From: Asaia sp. W19
Lineage (GTDB): Bacteria > Pseudomonadota > Alphaproteobacteria > Acetobacterales > Acetobacteraceae
Assembly (NCBI RefSeq): GCF_003994335.1
Contig: NZ_PNQZ01000013.1
Span: 1-64,000 of the forward strand
Length of the DNA stretch: 64,000 nucleotides
Reading direction: 5' to 3'
A program made the position numbers and the translations under genes. The notes beneath the pieces were generated by a model. That model had not been told where the DNA came from. It ran no database searches and saw nothing but the letters and a program-made list of their open reading frames with translations. Below, piece by piece: positions 1 through 8,292 of this stretch (its first letter is position 1; every line of letters begins with the position of its first letter).

Positions 1-190
1 ACGTCTGTAGTTCTTTCCAAAAAAAAGAATAAATCAGTCAGCACTCTCATCATCAGAACCACTGGTTCAGACAACACCAAAGCGCCGCCAACATATCCCT
101 TCCATTCCTATTCAATTTTCAAAGAACCCTGCCTAAACTACTGATCTTACTCAGTCTTTCAGGCAGCCACCCCAGCGTCGTCCGCTGCGG
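1..190 (-). other. rRNA operon leader (transcribed leftward), 16S gene expected just outside the window
   Basis: Read on the minus strand, this is the transcribed leader between an rrn promoter and a 16S gene that would lie left of position 1. A boxA-like antitermination sequence GGGTTCTTTGAAAATTG lies at 129-113. Just upstream of it is an imperfect stem-loop with arms 129-144 and 151-166 and a 6-base loop. Both are usual elements of rRNA leaders. No coding frame in the stretch looks real. The 16S gene itself is not visible, so the assignment rests on the promoter, boxA and hairpin together. Confidence 0.7.
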
Positions 191-227
191 TGAACGGGCT
201 TTTAGACCCCACACACACCACCGTCAA
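191..227 (-). promoter_or_regulatory. Strong rRNA-type promoter, leftward
   Basis: Minus strand: -35 TTGACG at 227-222, 17-base spacer, -10-like TAAAAG at 204-199, and an expected start near 191. The sequence just after the -10 (AAGCCCGTTCACCGC) resembles the start region of alphaproteobacterial rrn promoters as I remember them. It drives the leader described at 1-190. Confidence 0.65.
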
Positions 228-651
228 CACCATTCTTCAAAAAAACAGAACTTTCTTCCCTTGCGAGACAGAACGCCTGAGCGCGCAATGAAGCGTCACA
301 AATCGTGTGTTGTTTCCCCGCCCCCAAAAAGACCTATTTAGGGTCGATGTTTTTGCTGAGCCCACCAAGAGGTTTCGCACCGCTTTTCCCGAGGGGCCAT
401 GACGGATCCCGGCAAGCAGAGCTCGGCTCGATTGCCAAAATTTAAGCCATCCAATCATCACGTTTCCAATATCCTCTCTTGTAACTTCAAGAGAGAGGCA
501 CAAAAAACTCGGCCAATTACAATCGAGCGCTGTGGCGGGCGATTTAACGATGCGGCAATCACAGGCCGCGACATATGAGGCAGGAGACGTGAGGGAAGTA
601 TCGATGAGACATTCCACGACCATGTCCAGAACCGGTAACTGATTCCGCACC
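228..651. other. Intergenic region, no gene seen
   Basis: About 420 bases separate the leftward rRNA promoter from the first rightward gene. Short open frames exist on the minus strand but have no recognisable protein character. The stretch must carry the promoter of the gene at 652; I could not pick out a convincing -35/-10 pair. Confidence 0.5.
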
Positions 652-1785
652 ATGATGAAGATAGCCTTCCCATATATCGCGCAGCCTCACCAGACCTTGC
701 ATTCCTTGCCGATCGCCATGGAGATCGCCTCCCGTCACACCGACACTGAGGTGCACGTGGCGTGCACGACTGAAGCGCATCTCGACTACGCGAAAACCCT
801 GAGCGCCTTGTACCCCCAGGCACGGGCGCGGTTTGACCTGTTGAAAATGCCCGAGATACTTCGCCGCCGAATAGAGCATTCGGGACCGGGCGTCATTGGC
901 AAGCTGGCGAGCCTGTTTTTCAATCGGGACTACTTCTCCCGTTTCGAGGCCATCGTGGTGCCCGAACGAACCTCGCTCTATCTACGCCGTATGGGGATTC
1001 ACAAGCCCCGCCTGATATGGACCCGCCATGGGGCCGGCGATCGCGCAATTGGTTTTGCGCGGGACGTCAAGGAGTTCGATTTCGTCCTGCTTTCTGGCAA
1101 GAAGATCGAAGAGCGTCTCCTCTCCCAGGGGGCAATCAGCCCTGGACGCTATTATCGTGGCTCCTATGCCAAGTTTGATATCGTTCGGCGTATGGCCCGC
1201 GCGCGCCCGGCCCTGTTTGATAACGGTCGACCGATTGTCCTTTATAACCCGCATTTCTCGTCCAAGCTGTCGTCATGGCCGCTGATGGGCGAGCAGATCC
1301 TGCAGTATTTTGCCAATCAGGATCGGTACAATCTGATCTTTGCGCCGCACTACAGGCTGTTCGACAAACACCGGCAGGAGGGGGAGCAACTCGTTTCCCG
1401 CTTTGCTCATCACAATCATATCCTGATCGATCCGGGCAGCCCGCGCAGCATCGACATGACCTACACCATGGCAGCCGACCTGTATCTAGGCGATGTCAGT
1501 TCACAGGTTGCCGAATTTCTCGTGCGCCCACGCCCTTGCGTGTTTCTCAATGCGCACCAGATCAGCTGGGAAGCTGATCGAAACTATCACTTCTGGAATC
1601 TAGGTCAGGTTCTGGACAATGCCGATGGTTTATCCGCCGCTCTGGAAGCTGCTGTGACAAAACATGACGATTTCCTTGAGGCGCAACGTCAATATATACT
1701 AGATACCTTCGAATTCACCGATGACGGCCCGACCGCCCCGGGCGCAGCCGACGCTATCGTCGACTACCTGCGCAGCGCCGCCTGA
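652..1785 (+). CDS. CDP-glycerol glycerophosphotransferase-like protein (sphingolipid island)
   Basis: 377 aa, no signal peptide or membrane helix. The C-terminal half has the pattern of the CDP-glycerol glycerophosphotransferase (Glyphos_transf) fold. PHFSSKLSSW is near residue 203, followed by FAPHYRLFD near 230 and ADLYLGDVSSQVAEF near 274-288. The last corresponds to the DxSS nucleotide-diphosphate binding motif. Such enzymes move glycerol phosphate or related groups from a CDP donor to a lipid or polymer. It lies 81 bases before the fatty acyl-AMP ligase, so a role in building a phosphorylated lipid headgroup is inferred. Two adjacent ATGs (652 and 655) are possible starts, neither with a good ribosome site. 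The exact substrate is unknown. Confidence 0.75.
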   Translation: MMKIAFPYIAQPHQTLHSLPIAMEIASRHTDTEVHVACTTEAHLDYAKTLSALYPQARARFDLLKMPEILRRRIEHSGPGVIGKLASLFFNRDYFSRFEAIVVPERTSLYLRRMGIHKPRLIWTRHGAGDRAIGFARDVKEFDFVLLSGKKIEERLLSQGAISPGRYYRGSYAKFDIVRRMARARPALFDNGRPIVLYNPHFSSKLSSWPLMGEQILQYFANQDRYNLIFAPHYRLFDKHRQEGEQLVSRFAHHNHILIDPGSPRSIDMTYTMAADLYLGDVSSQVAEFLVRPRPCVFLNAHQISWEADRNYHFWNLGQVLDNADGLSAALEAAVTKHDDFLEAQRQYILDTFEFTDDGPTAPGAADAIVDYLRSAA

Positions 1786-1866
1786 CACGATACGCATGAC
1801 ACGGACCGGGGTTTCCCCTGTATTCCGACACCACGACAGAATGAAAAGCAGAGCAGACACAACACG

Positions 1867-3606
1867 ATGACGCCGAACCAAACGCCCGTTCCTACCGCCT
1901 CGAACCAGAAGCGCCGTCATGGCGACTTTCCGACGTTCAGCGCTGCGCTGGATTACGCGGCGCAGGGAACGGCGGGATTCAACATTTACAATGGTCGTGG
2001 CCAGCTTCTTGAGGCGCTCCCCTACCGCGTGCTGCGCGAGCAGGCGCTTGATACCGCGCGCCGTATGCTCGGCGCAGGCCTGAAGAGCGGCGATCGCGTC
2101 GCTATCATTGCCGAGAGCGACGGCGATTTTGCACGTATCTTCTTCGGGTGCCAGTATGCCGGGCTCGTTCCGGCCCCCCTGCCTCTTCCCATCGCCTTCG
2201 GTGGACGCGACGCCTATATCGCCACGCTGCGCGGTATGGTCTCTGCCTCTGGCGCGCGCGCCGTCATCGTTCCCGAGCTGATCGGGTCCTGGACAGCCGA
2301 CATCATCGCCGGGCTCGATCTGGCTTTTGGCGGCTCTCCCGCAGAACTGCTTGCCCTAACGGCATCAGCGGAAGCGCTGCCCGAAATCGGCTCACAGGAT
2401 CTTTCCTATCTGCAGTTTTCCTCAGGAAGCACCCGTTTCCCCATGGGCGTTGCCGTAACCCAGGCGGCAGGCATGGCGAATGCGCGCGCGATCGCGCGCG
2501 ACGGGCTGCAGGTGACCGAAACCTGCGATCGCTGCGTTTCCTGGTTGCCGCTCTATCACGATATGGGGCTGGTCGGTTTCTTCCTCACCCCCATGACCTG
2601 TCAGCTTACGGTCGATCTTCTGCCTACACGCGAGTTCGCTCGCCGTCCTCATGTCTGGCTCGATCTGATCAGCCGCAATCGCGGCACCATCGCCTACAGC
2701 CCGTCCTTTGGCTACGAGCTCTGCGCACGACGCCCTGTTTCTGGCGATCTTGATCTCTCCTGCTGGCGTATTGCCGGGATCGGCGGCGACATGATCCGCC
2801 ATCATATCCTGGAAACCTTTGCCGAGCGATTTTCAGCCTATGGTTTCGACGGTCGTGCCTTCGTCGCCAGCTATGGCATGGCTGAGGCGACGCTCGCGAT
2901 CAGTTTCGCCCCGCTCGATACAGGCATCAAGACCGACACGATTGATCTGCGCAGGCTCGAGACCGAGGGTGTCGCTTCTGCTTCCGACGACCCGTCTCAC
3001 GCATTGCGCACGTTTGTTCTTTGCGGTCTGGCGCTGCCTGAACATGACATCCAGGTACGCAATGCCAAGGGAGGTCTTCTGCCGGAGCGCCATGTGGGCA
3101 TGGTTTACGTCCGCGGACCCAGCCTGATGCGCGGCTATTTCGGACGCCAGCCTGAAACGGATGAGGTCCTCGACGACAAGGGGTGGCTCAACACGGGCGA
3201 TCTCGGCTACATGCTCCATGGGGAGATCGTGATCACTGGGCGCGCCAAGGATCTGATCATTATCAACGGCCGCAATATCTGGCCACAAGATCTTGAATGG
3301 TCGGCCGAACACGAAATCGCCTCGCTTCGCTCACGCGATGTGGCCGTGTTTGCTGTTGAGGAAGAAGCCGGCGAACGCGTGGTGGCCCTCGTCCAGTGTC
3401 GTGCGACGAATGAAGAGGATCGCGCCAAGCTGCGAGAAGAGACCATGGGGCTCTTCCGTCGCCAGCATGGCATCGACGTTGACGTGATCCTGGTACCTCC
3501 CCATACCCTGCCCCAGACCTCTTCTGGCAAGCTGACACGCGCGCGCGCCAAGGCCATGCTCCTTGCCGGTCAGTTCGAGACGACGACGAGCAGCACGGCA
3601 GCATGA
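1867..3606 (+). CDS. Fatty acyl-AMP ligase (FAAL/acyl-ACP synthetase)
   Basis: 579 aa adenylate-forming enzyme. The AMP-binding P-loop is QFSSGSTRFPMG near residue 182. ASYGMAEATLA lies near 336 and WLNTGDLGY near 440, followed by GRAKDLIIINGRNIWPQDLE, where FAALs and acyl-CoA ligases change conformation. The C-terminal LPQTSSGKLTR holds the catalytic lysine. FAALs activate fatty acids as acyl-adenylates and load them onto an acyl carrier protein instead of CoA. An ACP gene follows 167 bases later and then serine palmitoyltransferase, so it probably supplies acyl-ACP to that enzyme. This matches the acyl-ACP synthetase known beside spt in Caulobacter. Cytosolic; start ATG at 1867. Confidence 0.85.
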   Translation: MTPNQTPVPTASNQKRRHGDFPTFSAALDYAAQGTAGFNIYNGRGQLLEALPYRVLREQALDTARRMLGAGLKSGDRVAIIAESDGDFARIFFGCQYAGLVPAPLPLPIAFGGRDAYIATLRGMVSASGARAVIVPELIGSWTADIIAGLDLAFGGSPAELLALTASAEALPEIGSQDLSYLQFSSGSTRFPMGVAVTQAAGMANARAIARDGLQVTETCDRCVSWLPLYHDMGLVGFFLTPMTCQLTVDLLPTREFARRPHVWLDLISRNRGTIAYSPSFGYELCARRPVSGDLDLSCWRIAGIGGDMIRHHILETFAERFSAYGFDGRAFVASYGMAEATLAISFAPLDTGIKTDTIDLRRLETEGVASASDDPSHALRTFVLCGLALPEHDIQVRNAKGGLLPERHVGMVYVRGPSLMRGYFGRQPETDEVLDDKGWLNTGDLGYMLHGEIVITGRAKDLIIINGRNIWPQDLEWSAEHEIASLRSRDVAVFAVEEEAGERVVALVQCRATNEEDRAKLREETMGLFRRQHGIDVDVILVPPHTLPQTSSGKLTRARAKAMLLAGQFETTTSSTAA

Positions 3607-3773
3607 GCCGACAGGACGACGCCAGGTCTGACTGCGCCGTCCCGCTCTTGCATCAGCTTGAGACGTCTACGCCCCGTTCACGCCCTCCCTCTGGCTATTC
3701 GACACCCGCTGTCGCATAAGACCCTCCATCTGAGGGCGCTCCGCGCCCTGACGTGCAATTTCGGAGATCCCCC

Positions 3774-4034
3774 ATGGCCGATACGGTTGACTCCATCTCA
3801 TCGATGATCGTTGAAAAACTGCTCGCCAATCCGAAAGTCCCCCGCGACATCTCGGGCGACAGCAAGATTGTGGAAGATCTCGCCTTCGACTCTCTGGCAG
3901 TCATGAACTTCGTGATGGAAATCGAAGACGAACTCGATGTGTCCGTCCCGCTCGACAAGCTGGCCGATATCCGCACCATTCATGATCTCGCCGTGTGCCT
4001 CGCCTCTCTCAAGTCCGGTGGTCAAAACTCGTGA
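3774..4034 (+). CDS. Dedicated acyl carrier protein next to serine palmitoyltransferase
   Basis: 86 aa acidic helical protein with the phosphopantetheine attachment motif DSLAVMNFVMEIEDE; the serine of DSL carries the prosthetic group. I chose the ATG at 3774, preceded by GGAGATCCCCC, over an upstream start because MADTV is a normal ACP N-terminus. It overlaps the next gene by four bases (GTGA), so SPT translation is coupled to it. It differs clearly from the housekeeping AcpP at 18581-18820. The likely role is to carry the fatty acyl chain from the FAAL to serine palmitoyltransferase, as in other bacterial sphingolipid clusters. Confidence 0.88.
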   Translation: MADTVDSISSMIVEKLLANPKVPRDISGDSKIVEDLAFDSLAVMNFVMEIEDELDVSVPLDKLADIRTIHDLAVCLASLKSGGQNS

Positions 4035-5224
4035 CCGACATCTTCGCAAAATATGCGGGGCTCAAGGCTGCAGCAGCCGGGCTTACCGCCCATTCTCCGC
4101 GCAACCCGTTTGGCGTGATCATCGACCATCCGGTTTCAGCGACGGTCGGCCTGATCGAAGGGCGCGAAACGCTTCTGTTCGGCACCAATAACTATCTTGG
4201 CCTGAGCCAGTCCAAAGCCGCAGCCGATGCAGCCATTGATACCGTCCGTCGTGAGGGCGTCGGTACGACCGGCTCCCGTATTGCGAACGGTACCTTCGCC
4301 CTGCATCGCAAGCTCGAAATGCGTCTCGCTGACGTCTTCCGTCGTCGCCATTGCATGATTTTCTCGACCGGATATCAGGCCAATCTCGGCGCGATCTCGG
4401 CGCTGGCTGGCAAGGATGACGTGCTGCTTCTCGATGCCGACAGCCACGCAAGCATTTATGATGCGAGCCGCCTCGGATATGCGCAGGTCATCCGCTTCCG
4501 TCATAACGATCCCGCTGATCTCGATCGTCGCCTCGCGCGGCTGAAGGATCACCAGGGCGCCAAGCTCGTGGTGGTCGAAGGCATCTATTCAATGACTGGC
4601 AATGTCGCGCCAATGCGCGAATTCGCCGAGGTCAAGAAGAAGCATGGCGCCTATCTGCTCGCGGATGAAGCCCATTCCTTCGGCGTTCTGGGGGAGAATG
4701 GCCGCGGCGTGGCCGAGCGCGACGGCTGTGAGGACGATGTCGATTTCGTCGTCGGCACGTTCTCGAAGAGCCTTGGCACGGTAGGCGGGTATTGCGTTTC
4801 AAACCTCGACGGTCTCGAGCTCATCCGCCTGTGCTCGCGCCCTTACATGTTCACAGCCTCGCTTCCGCCCGAAATCATCGCCGCGACGCTGGCTGCTCTC
4901 GACGAGATGCAAGCGCGCCCTGAACTGCGCAAGCAGCTTTACGCCAATGCCGAGCAGCTCAATCATGGTCTGCATGCTCTGGGTCTCAATACGAGCCCGC
5001 ATGTCAGCCCGGTTGTGGCCGTCACCCTGCAAACGGTCGAGCAAGCTCTCGCTTTCTGGAATCGCCTGCTCGAGCTCGGCGTCTACGTCAATCTCTCCCT
5101 TCCCCCGGCGACACCGGACGAGCATCCGCTTCTGCGCTGCTCGGTGATGGCCGTGCACACGAGAGAGGAAATCCATCGTGCACTGTCCGTCTTCGCTCAG
5201 GTCAAGAGCGAGGTACTGGGCTGA
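4031..5224 (+). CDS. spt: Serine palmitoyltransferase
   Basis: 397 aa, PLP-dependent alpha-oxoamine synthase family. It condenses L-serine with a fatty acyl thioester to 3-ketosphinganine, the first step of sphingolipid synthesis. Visible active-site residues are His139 in DADSHASI, Asp212 and His215 in ADEAHSFGVLG, and the PLP lysine 246 in TFSKSLGTVGGY. NNYLGLS and the GTTGSRIANGT block are also typical. There is no N-terminal membrane helix, so it is probably a soluble homodimer like the Sphingomonas enzyme. The GTG at 4031 overlaps the ACP stop (GTGA). KBL, AONS and ALAS are relatives, but the FAAL/ACP context and GTTGSR pattern favour SPT. Confidence 0.88.
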   Translation: MTDIFAKYAGLKAAAAGLTAHSPRNPFGVIIDHPVSATVGLIEGRETLLFGTNNYLGLSQSKAAADAAIDTVRREGVGTTGSRIANGTFALHRKLEMRLADVFRRRHCMIFSTGYQANLGAISALAGKDDVLLLDADSHASIYDASRLGYAQVIRFRHNDPADLDRRLARLKDHQGAKLVVVEGIYSMTGNVAPMREFAEVKKKHGAYLLADEAHSFGVLGENGRGVAERDGCEDDVDFVVGTFSKSLGTVGGYCVSNLDGLELIRLCSRPYMFTASLPPEIIAATLAALDEMQARPELRKQLYANAEQLNHGLHALGLNTSPHVSPVVAVTLQTVEQALAFWNRLLELGVYVNLSLPPATPDEHPLLRCSVMAVHTREEIHRALSVFAQVKSEVLG

Positions 5225-5255
5225 GCGCGGGAGACAACCCGTCGACCAGATTGAA

Positions 5256-5290
5256 GAAAGGGGAAGGGCCAATGGCTCCTTCCCCTTTTC
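5256..5290. terminator. Bidirectional intrinsic terminator
   Basis: The region GAAAGGGGAAGGGCC-AAT-GGCTCCTTCCCCTTTTC forms a hairpin of about 14 bp with a single bulge or mismatch, flanked by A and T runs on either side. It lies between the convergent spt (ends 5224) and the leftward gene ending at 5290, and can stop transcripts from both directions. Confidence 0.75.
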
Positions 5291-6270
5291 TATCCCCTCA
5301 TGCCGCGCAGAAAGATACTGCGCGCACGCCATAGCAGCACAGGGAGACAGAGTAGTGGATGGCGAGCCTCGAAGCTGGAAAGCCTCAACTGAAAGCCGCT
5401 ATGACGCTCTATCTTCCAGGCGAGATAGGCCGCCCCATTTTTGAATGTGAAGGCGGCCTTGATCAGACGCGCCACGTTCCGCCAGCGCCCGCGTTGTGCC
5501 ATGCGCACCCAGCGACGTTCTGCGCGCCGGCGTTGCGCTGCAGAAAGATGAGGCACGAGCGCCGCATCGGTACCATCATGAGAGAGTCCGCAAAGATCCC
5601 AGGCAGGACGCAGCAGGGCTTCGTAACGGGCCTCCTGCCCCGCAAGAATGGCCGCACCACGACTAGCATTCTCGACTCTCAGTTCGGCACGATAGGTCCG
5701 GCGGAACAGGGCCTCCCACCAGCCCTGAGCTGAGTACGGCCCCGTTGCGAGGCGTGCCGCCCAGCCAGACGCTGTTACAACGCAGTCACGCAGGATCTGC
5801 AGGACAGAATCGGCAACGTCAGGCCCGCTCACCCAGACGAGGCGTACCGGCTGACAGAAACGTGCCCAGAGCGTGGTGTCCATGGCACGGGGTGAAGACC
5901 CCGCCCTGAATTGTGCGCACGTGAGCAGGGCCACCTTGGCGCGCAAAGTTACCCCTTCAATCTCATGCTCGGCGTAGAAGACATTGGGCGGCAGAACCGC
6001 ATTGCCCAGACGGGCGAGGTTCCCGGCTGGCCAGTCTGTCAGACGATCAAGGATGATATAGAAATCGAAAACCCCGTCCGGATCGAACTGCCTCAGTCCC
6101 GACCCGTAGAACAGCACCGCGAGAGCGCGCCTGCCACCAAGAATTGCCCTGACAAGCGCGTGCAGCCGAGGATCCACCGGCGTCGTCAGCTCGGCAATCA
6201 GAGTCTCGTCCAACTGCCGACGCGCCTCGGCCCTGAGCCCGGAGGCGGAGGCATTTCGAGGCTCAGTCAT
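5290..6270 (-). CDS. Nucleotidyltransferase-fold protein of unknown function
   Basis: 326 aa. Residues about 50-75 read FYGSGLRQFDPDGVFDFYII, which resembles the Gly-Ser plus Asp signature of the polymerase-beta nucleotidyltransferase fold. The first of the usual DxD pair is not obvious. The rest is Arg- and Trp-rich without clear domains, and a short hydrophobic stretch near the C-terminus (CLPVLLWRARSIF) may touch the membrane. The start at 6270 overlaps the stop of the upstream lipid kinase gene by 8 bases, so the two are translated together. I infer a role in lipid headgroup activation or transfer; the substrate is unknown. Confidence 0.6.
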   Translation of the reverse strand: MTEPRNASASGLRAEARRQLDETLIAELTTPVDPRLHALVRAILGGRRALAVLFYGSGLRQFDPDGVFDFYIILDRLTDWPAGNLARLGNAVLPPNVFYAEHEIEGVTLRAKVALLTCAQFRAGSSPRAMDTTLWARFCQPVRLVWVSGPDVADSVLQILRDCVVTASGWAARLATGPYSAQGWWEALFRRTYRAELRVENASRGAAILAGQEARYEALLRPAWDLCGLSHDGTDAALVPHLSAAQRRRAERRWVRMAQRGRWRNVARLIKAAFTFKNGAAYLAWKIERHSGFQLRLSSFEARHPLLCLPVLLWRARSIFLRGMRG

Positions 6271-7222
6271 GGATGAAGCCGAATTCCGGCCCTTCGGAAA
6301 GCTTGATCCGATTGCTGGCACCCGGAGCAAAACGCTCGCCATCCAATACAAAATCGCCTTTGCAGGTCACGATGAGTTCCCCTGCCCGGCCGCTCGAATA
6401 ATCGCGGCTCTCGCGCAGCCAGGAGGGCGCGCGACCACGCAGCAAAGACCACGTCGCCTGAAGCAGGCGGGCGGGATGGGCACCCACATGAAGAAAATGC
6501 AGGCCACCCGTCCGCGCCCTGCCTGTGTTCCAGAAGGGCCAGATACCCAGATTGAGGCGCTGGAGCGCTGTTGAGAGCAGGAGGAAACTGTGACCATCGG
6601 CCAAAACCTCGCCATCGCTTTCAAGCGTCAGGCGATCACCCGCAAGCCATGTCTCACGCTGCCGCCGCCAGAGCAGGCTTCCGAAAGCACCGATCAGCGT
6701 CACCGCGACAGCGAGGTTATGCGGTGCATAGCGCAGGACATGCGGCGAGTGCGCTATGGCAATGGCGCGCGCATATCCCGAGCTCCCCTGGAACATGCCC
6801 AGACGGGTTTCGTGCTCGCCTTCCGGCCAGGAGATCTCGAGGGGGCGACGCTTCGTGCGTGGCAGTGTCTCGTGCTTCTGGCAGAGCTGCCTGAGGGCCT
6901 CGACCCCACGGCGCGAGAAGCCGATATCCTGCGCGATGAGGTTGGTATTACCCGATGGGAAAATGGCCAGCTCCGGCAGGGCGTCGGCAGGATAGCAGCG
7001 TGCTACGGCCGTCATTACGTCGCTGACGGTGCCATCACCACCATTGATCGCGATGAGCCTCACATTGCGACGGGCAAGGGAGGCCACCATCTCCATCATC
7101 TCTTCATGAGAGGCGGGCACCAGAAATCCCTCGCCAAGGAGTTGGCGCGCGAGGGTCGCAAATCTTGTGCCATCCCGTCGGTTCTTGCGACTGCGCGGGT
7201 TGTGAATGAGGGCTAGGCGCAA
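6263..7222 (-). CDS. Diacylglycerol/sphingoid lipid kinase family protein
   Basis: 319 aa. The DAGK catalytic domain begins at the N-terminus with IHNPRSRKNRR. It continues with IAINGGDGTVSDVMTAV near residue 55-72, the GGDGT nucleotide-binding motif, and FPSGNTNLIAQDIGF near 87-101. The C-terminal part has the beta-sandwich ending LDGERFAPG. The family phosphorylates diacylglycerol, ceramide or sphingoid bases. Beside spt, ceramide or sphingoid base is the likely substrate, as with the ceramide kinase known in Caulobacter. The start is TTG at 7222: the motif begins only seven residues in, and the ATG just upstream is out of frame and opens a 6-codon mini-ORF that ends across the start. Confidence 0.8.
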   Translation of the reverse strand: MRLALIHNPRSRKNRRDGTRFATLARQLLGEGFLVPASHEEMMEMVASLARRNVRLIAINGGDGTVSDVMTAVARCYPADALPELAIFPSGNTNLIAQDIGFSRRGVEALRQLCQKHETLPRTKRRPLEISWPEGEHETRLGMFQGSSGYARAIAIAHSPHVLRYAPHNLAVAVTLIGAFGSLLWRRQRETWLAGDRLTLESDGEVLADGHSFLLLSTALQRLNLGIWPFWNTGRARTGGLHFLHVGAHPARLLQATWSLLRGRAPSWLRESRDYSSGRAGELIVTCKGDFVLDGERFAPGASNRIKLSEGPEFGFIHD

Positions 7223-7389
7223 GGCAGTATCATTTATGTTACGGTCTTCCCTTCAGCCCGACGGAACATCGGGGGTCCGCCTTGCGCGGCGCCATAGCAT
7301 GACTTAGGCAGCGGGACCAGAAACCGATTGGTCATTTTTGGATTTTGCCGTTCTCGGCCTCGAGCCAATCGCAAGGGAGAGAGAAGCCG

Positions 7390-8292
7390 ATGGCCCTGAC
7401 TGAAACAGCATCTGTGGTCCTGGCGCATCTCTCCGACGTGCATCTCCCGCCCCCGTCTCCCCTGCCCTCATGGCGTCACTTCCTGAACAAGCGTGCTCTG
7501 AGTGTCGCGTCCTGGAAGCGCCACCGACAGCATCATCACCTCCCGGCGCTGAGTGAAGCCGTATGCCACGATATCGAAGCCGCCCGACCGGCCCTGATCC
7601 TCAACACGGGTGATCTGACCAATTTCGGCCTTGCCCATGAGTTCGAAGCCGCGGCCGCCTGGATGCGCGCGCAGGCACCGCGCATGCTTGTGGTGCCGGG
7701 CAATCACGACGCGATGGTTGCGCGCGACTGGCCCGGTACAGTGAGCCAATGGGCAGAATGGATGGATCAAACCGCCTCGGACGATTTTCCTTATCTCGTG
7801 AGGGCGGGTGATCTGGCGATCATCGGCGTGAACAGCGCACTTCCTACCCCTCCTTTCATGGCTTGTGGCCGTGTTGGCAAGGCACAGGCCGATCGACTTG
7901 CAATGCTGCTCGATTCTACCCGCGCCTGCTGCCGGATCGTGATGATCCATCATCCGCCGCGTCCAGGTCTTGTGCCCTGGCGCAAATCCCTGCTCGACCA
8001 TCGTGCCGTTGCGCGGATTATCGCGCACCATGGTGCAGCCTGCGTACTGCATGGGCACTCTCATAACGCGACGCTCGCGACCGTTCCGGGCAGCACCATT
8101 CCCCTGATCGGTGTTCCCTCGGCATCTTTGCTTTCCTCGCGCCCCTGGCGCCATAGTGGCTGGAACCGGATCGCCGTCACGCGGCGGGAGAACGGATGGG
8201 AGATTGACCTGACTACAAGGCAATATACGCAGCGTGATGGATGGCGCTGCAGTCGTCACCGGCAATGGTATGTCCAAGGCGGACACCGCTGA
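7390..8292 (+). CDS. Metallophosphoesterase (calcineurin-like)
   Basis: 300 aa. The two-metal phosphoesterase motifs appear in order: LSDVHLP (residues about 14-20), NTGDLTNFG (about 73-81), VPGNHDAM (about 104-111), MIHHPPRP and CVLHGHSHNA. No signal peptide, so cytoplasmic. The ATG at 7390 is preceded by GGGAGAGAGAAGCC. It begins a six-gene operon in which every junction overlaps by 1 or 4 bases; here TGATG joins it to lptF. The family includes lipid phosphatases such as LpxH/LpxI-type hydrolases and cAMP phosphodiesterases. Its place beside a lipid kinase and exporters suggests it removes phosphate or a nucleotide from a lipid intermediate. Confidence 0.78.
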   Translation: MALTETASVVLAHLSDVHLPPPSPLPSWRHFLNKRALSVASWKRHRQHHHLPALSEAVCHDIEAARPALILNTGDLTNFGLAHEFEAAAAWMRAQAPRMLVVPGNHDAMVARDWPGTVSQWAEWMDQTASDDFPYLVRAGDLAIIGVNSALPTPPFMACGRVGKAQADRLAMLLDSTRACCRIVMIHHPPRPGLVPWRKSLLDHRAVARIIAHHGAACVLHGHSHNATLATVPGSTIPLIGVPSASLLSSRPWRHSGWNRIAVTRRENGWEIDLTTRQYTQRDGWRCSRHRQWYVQGGHR

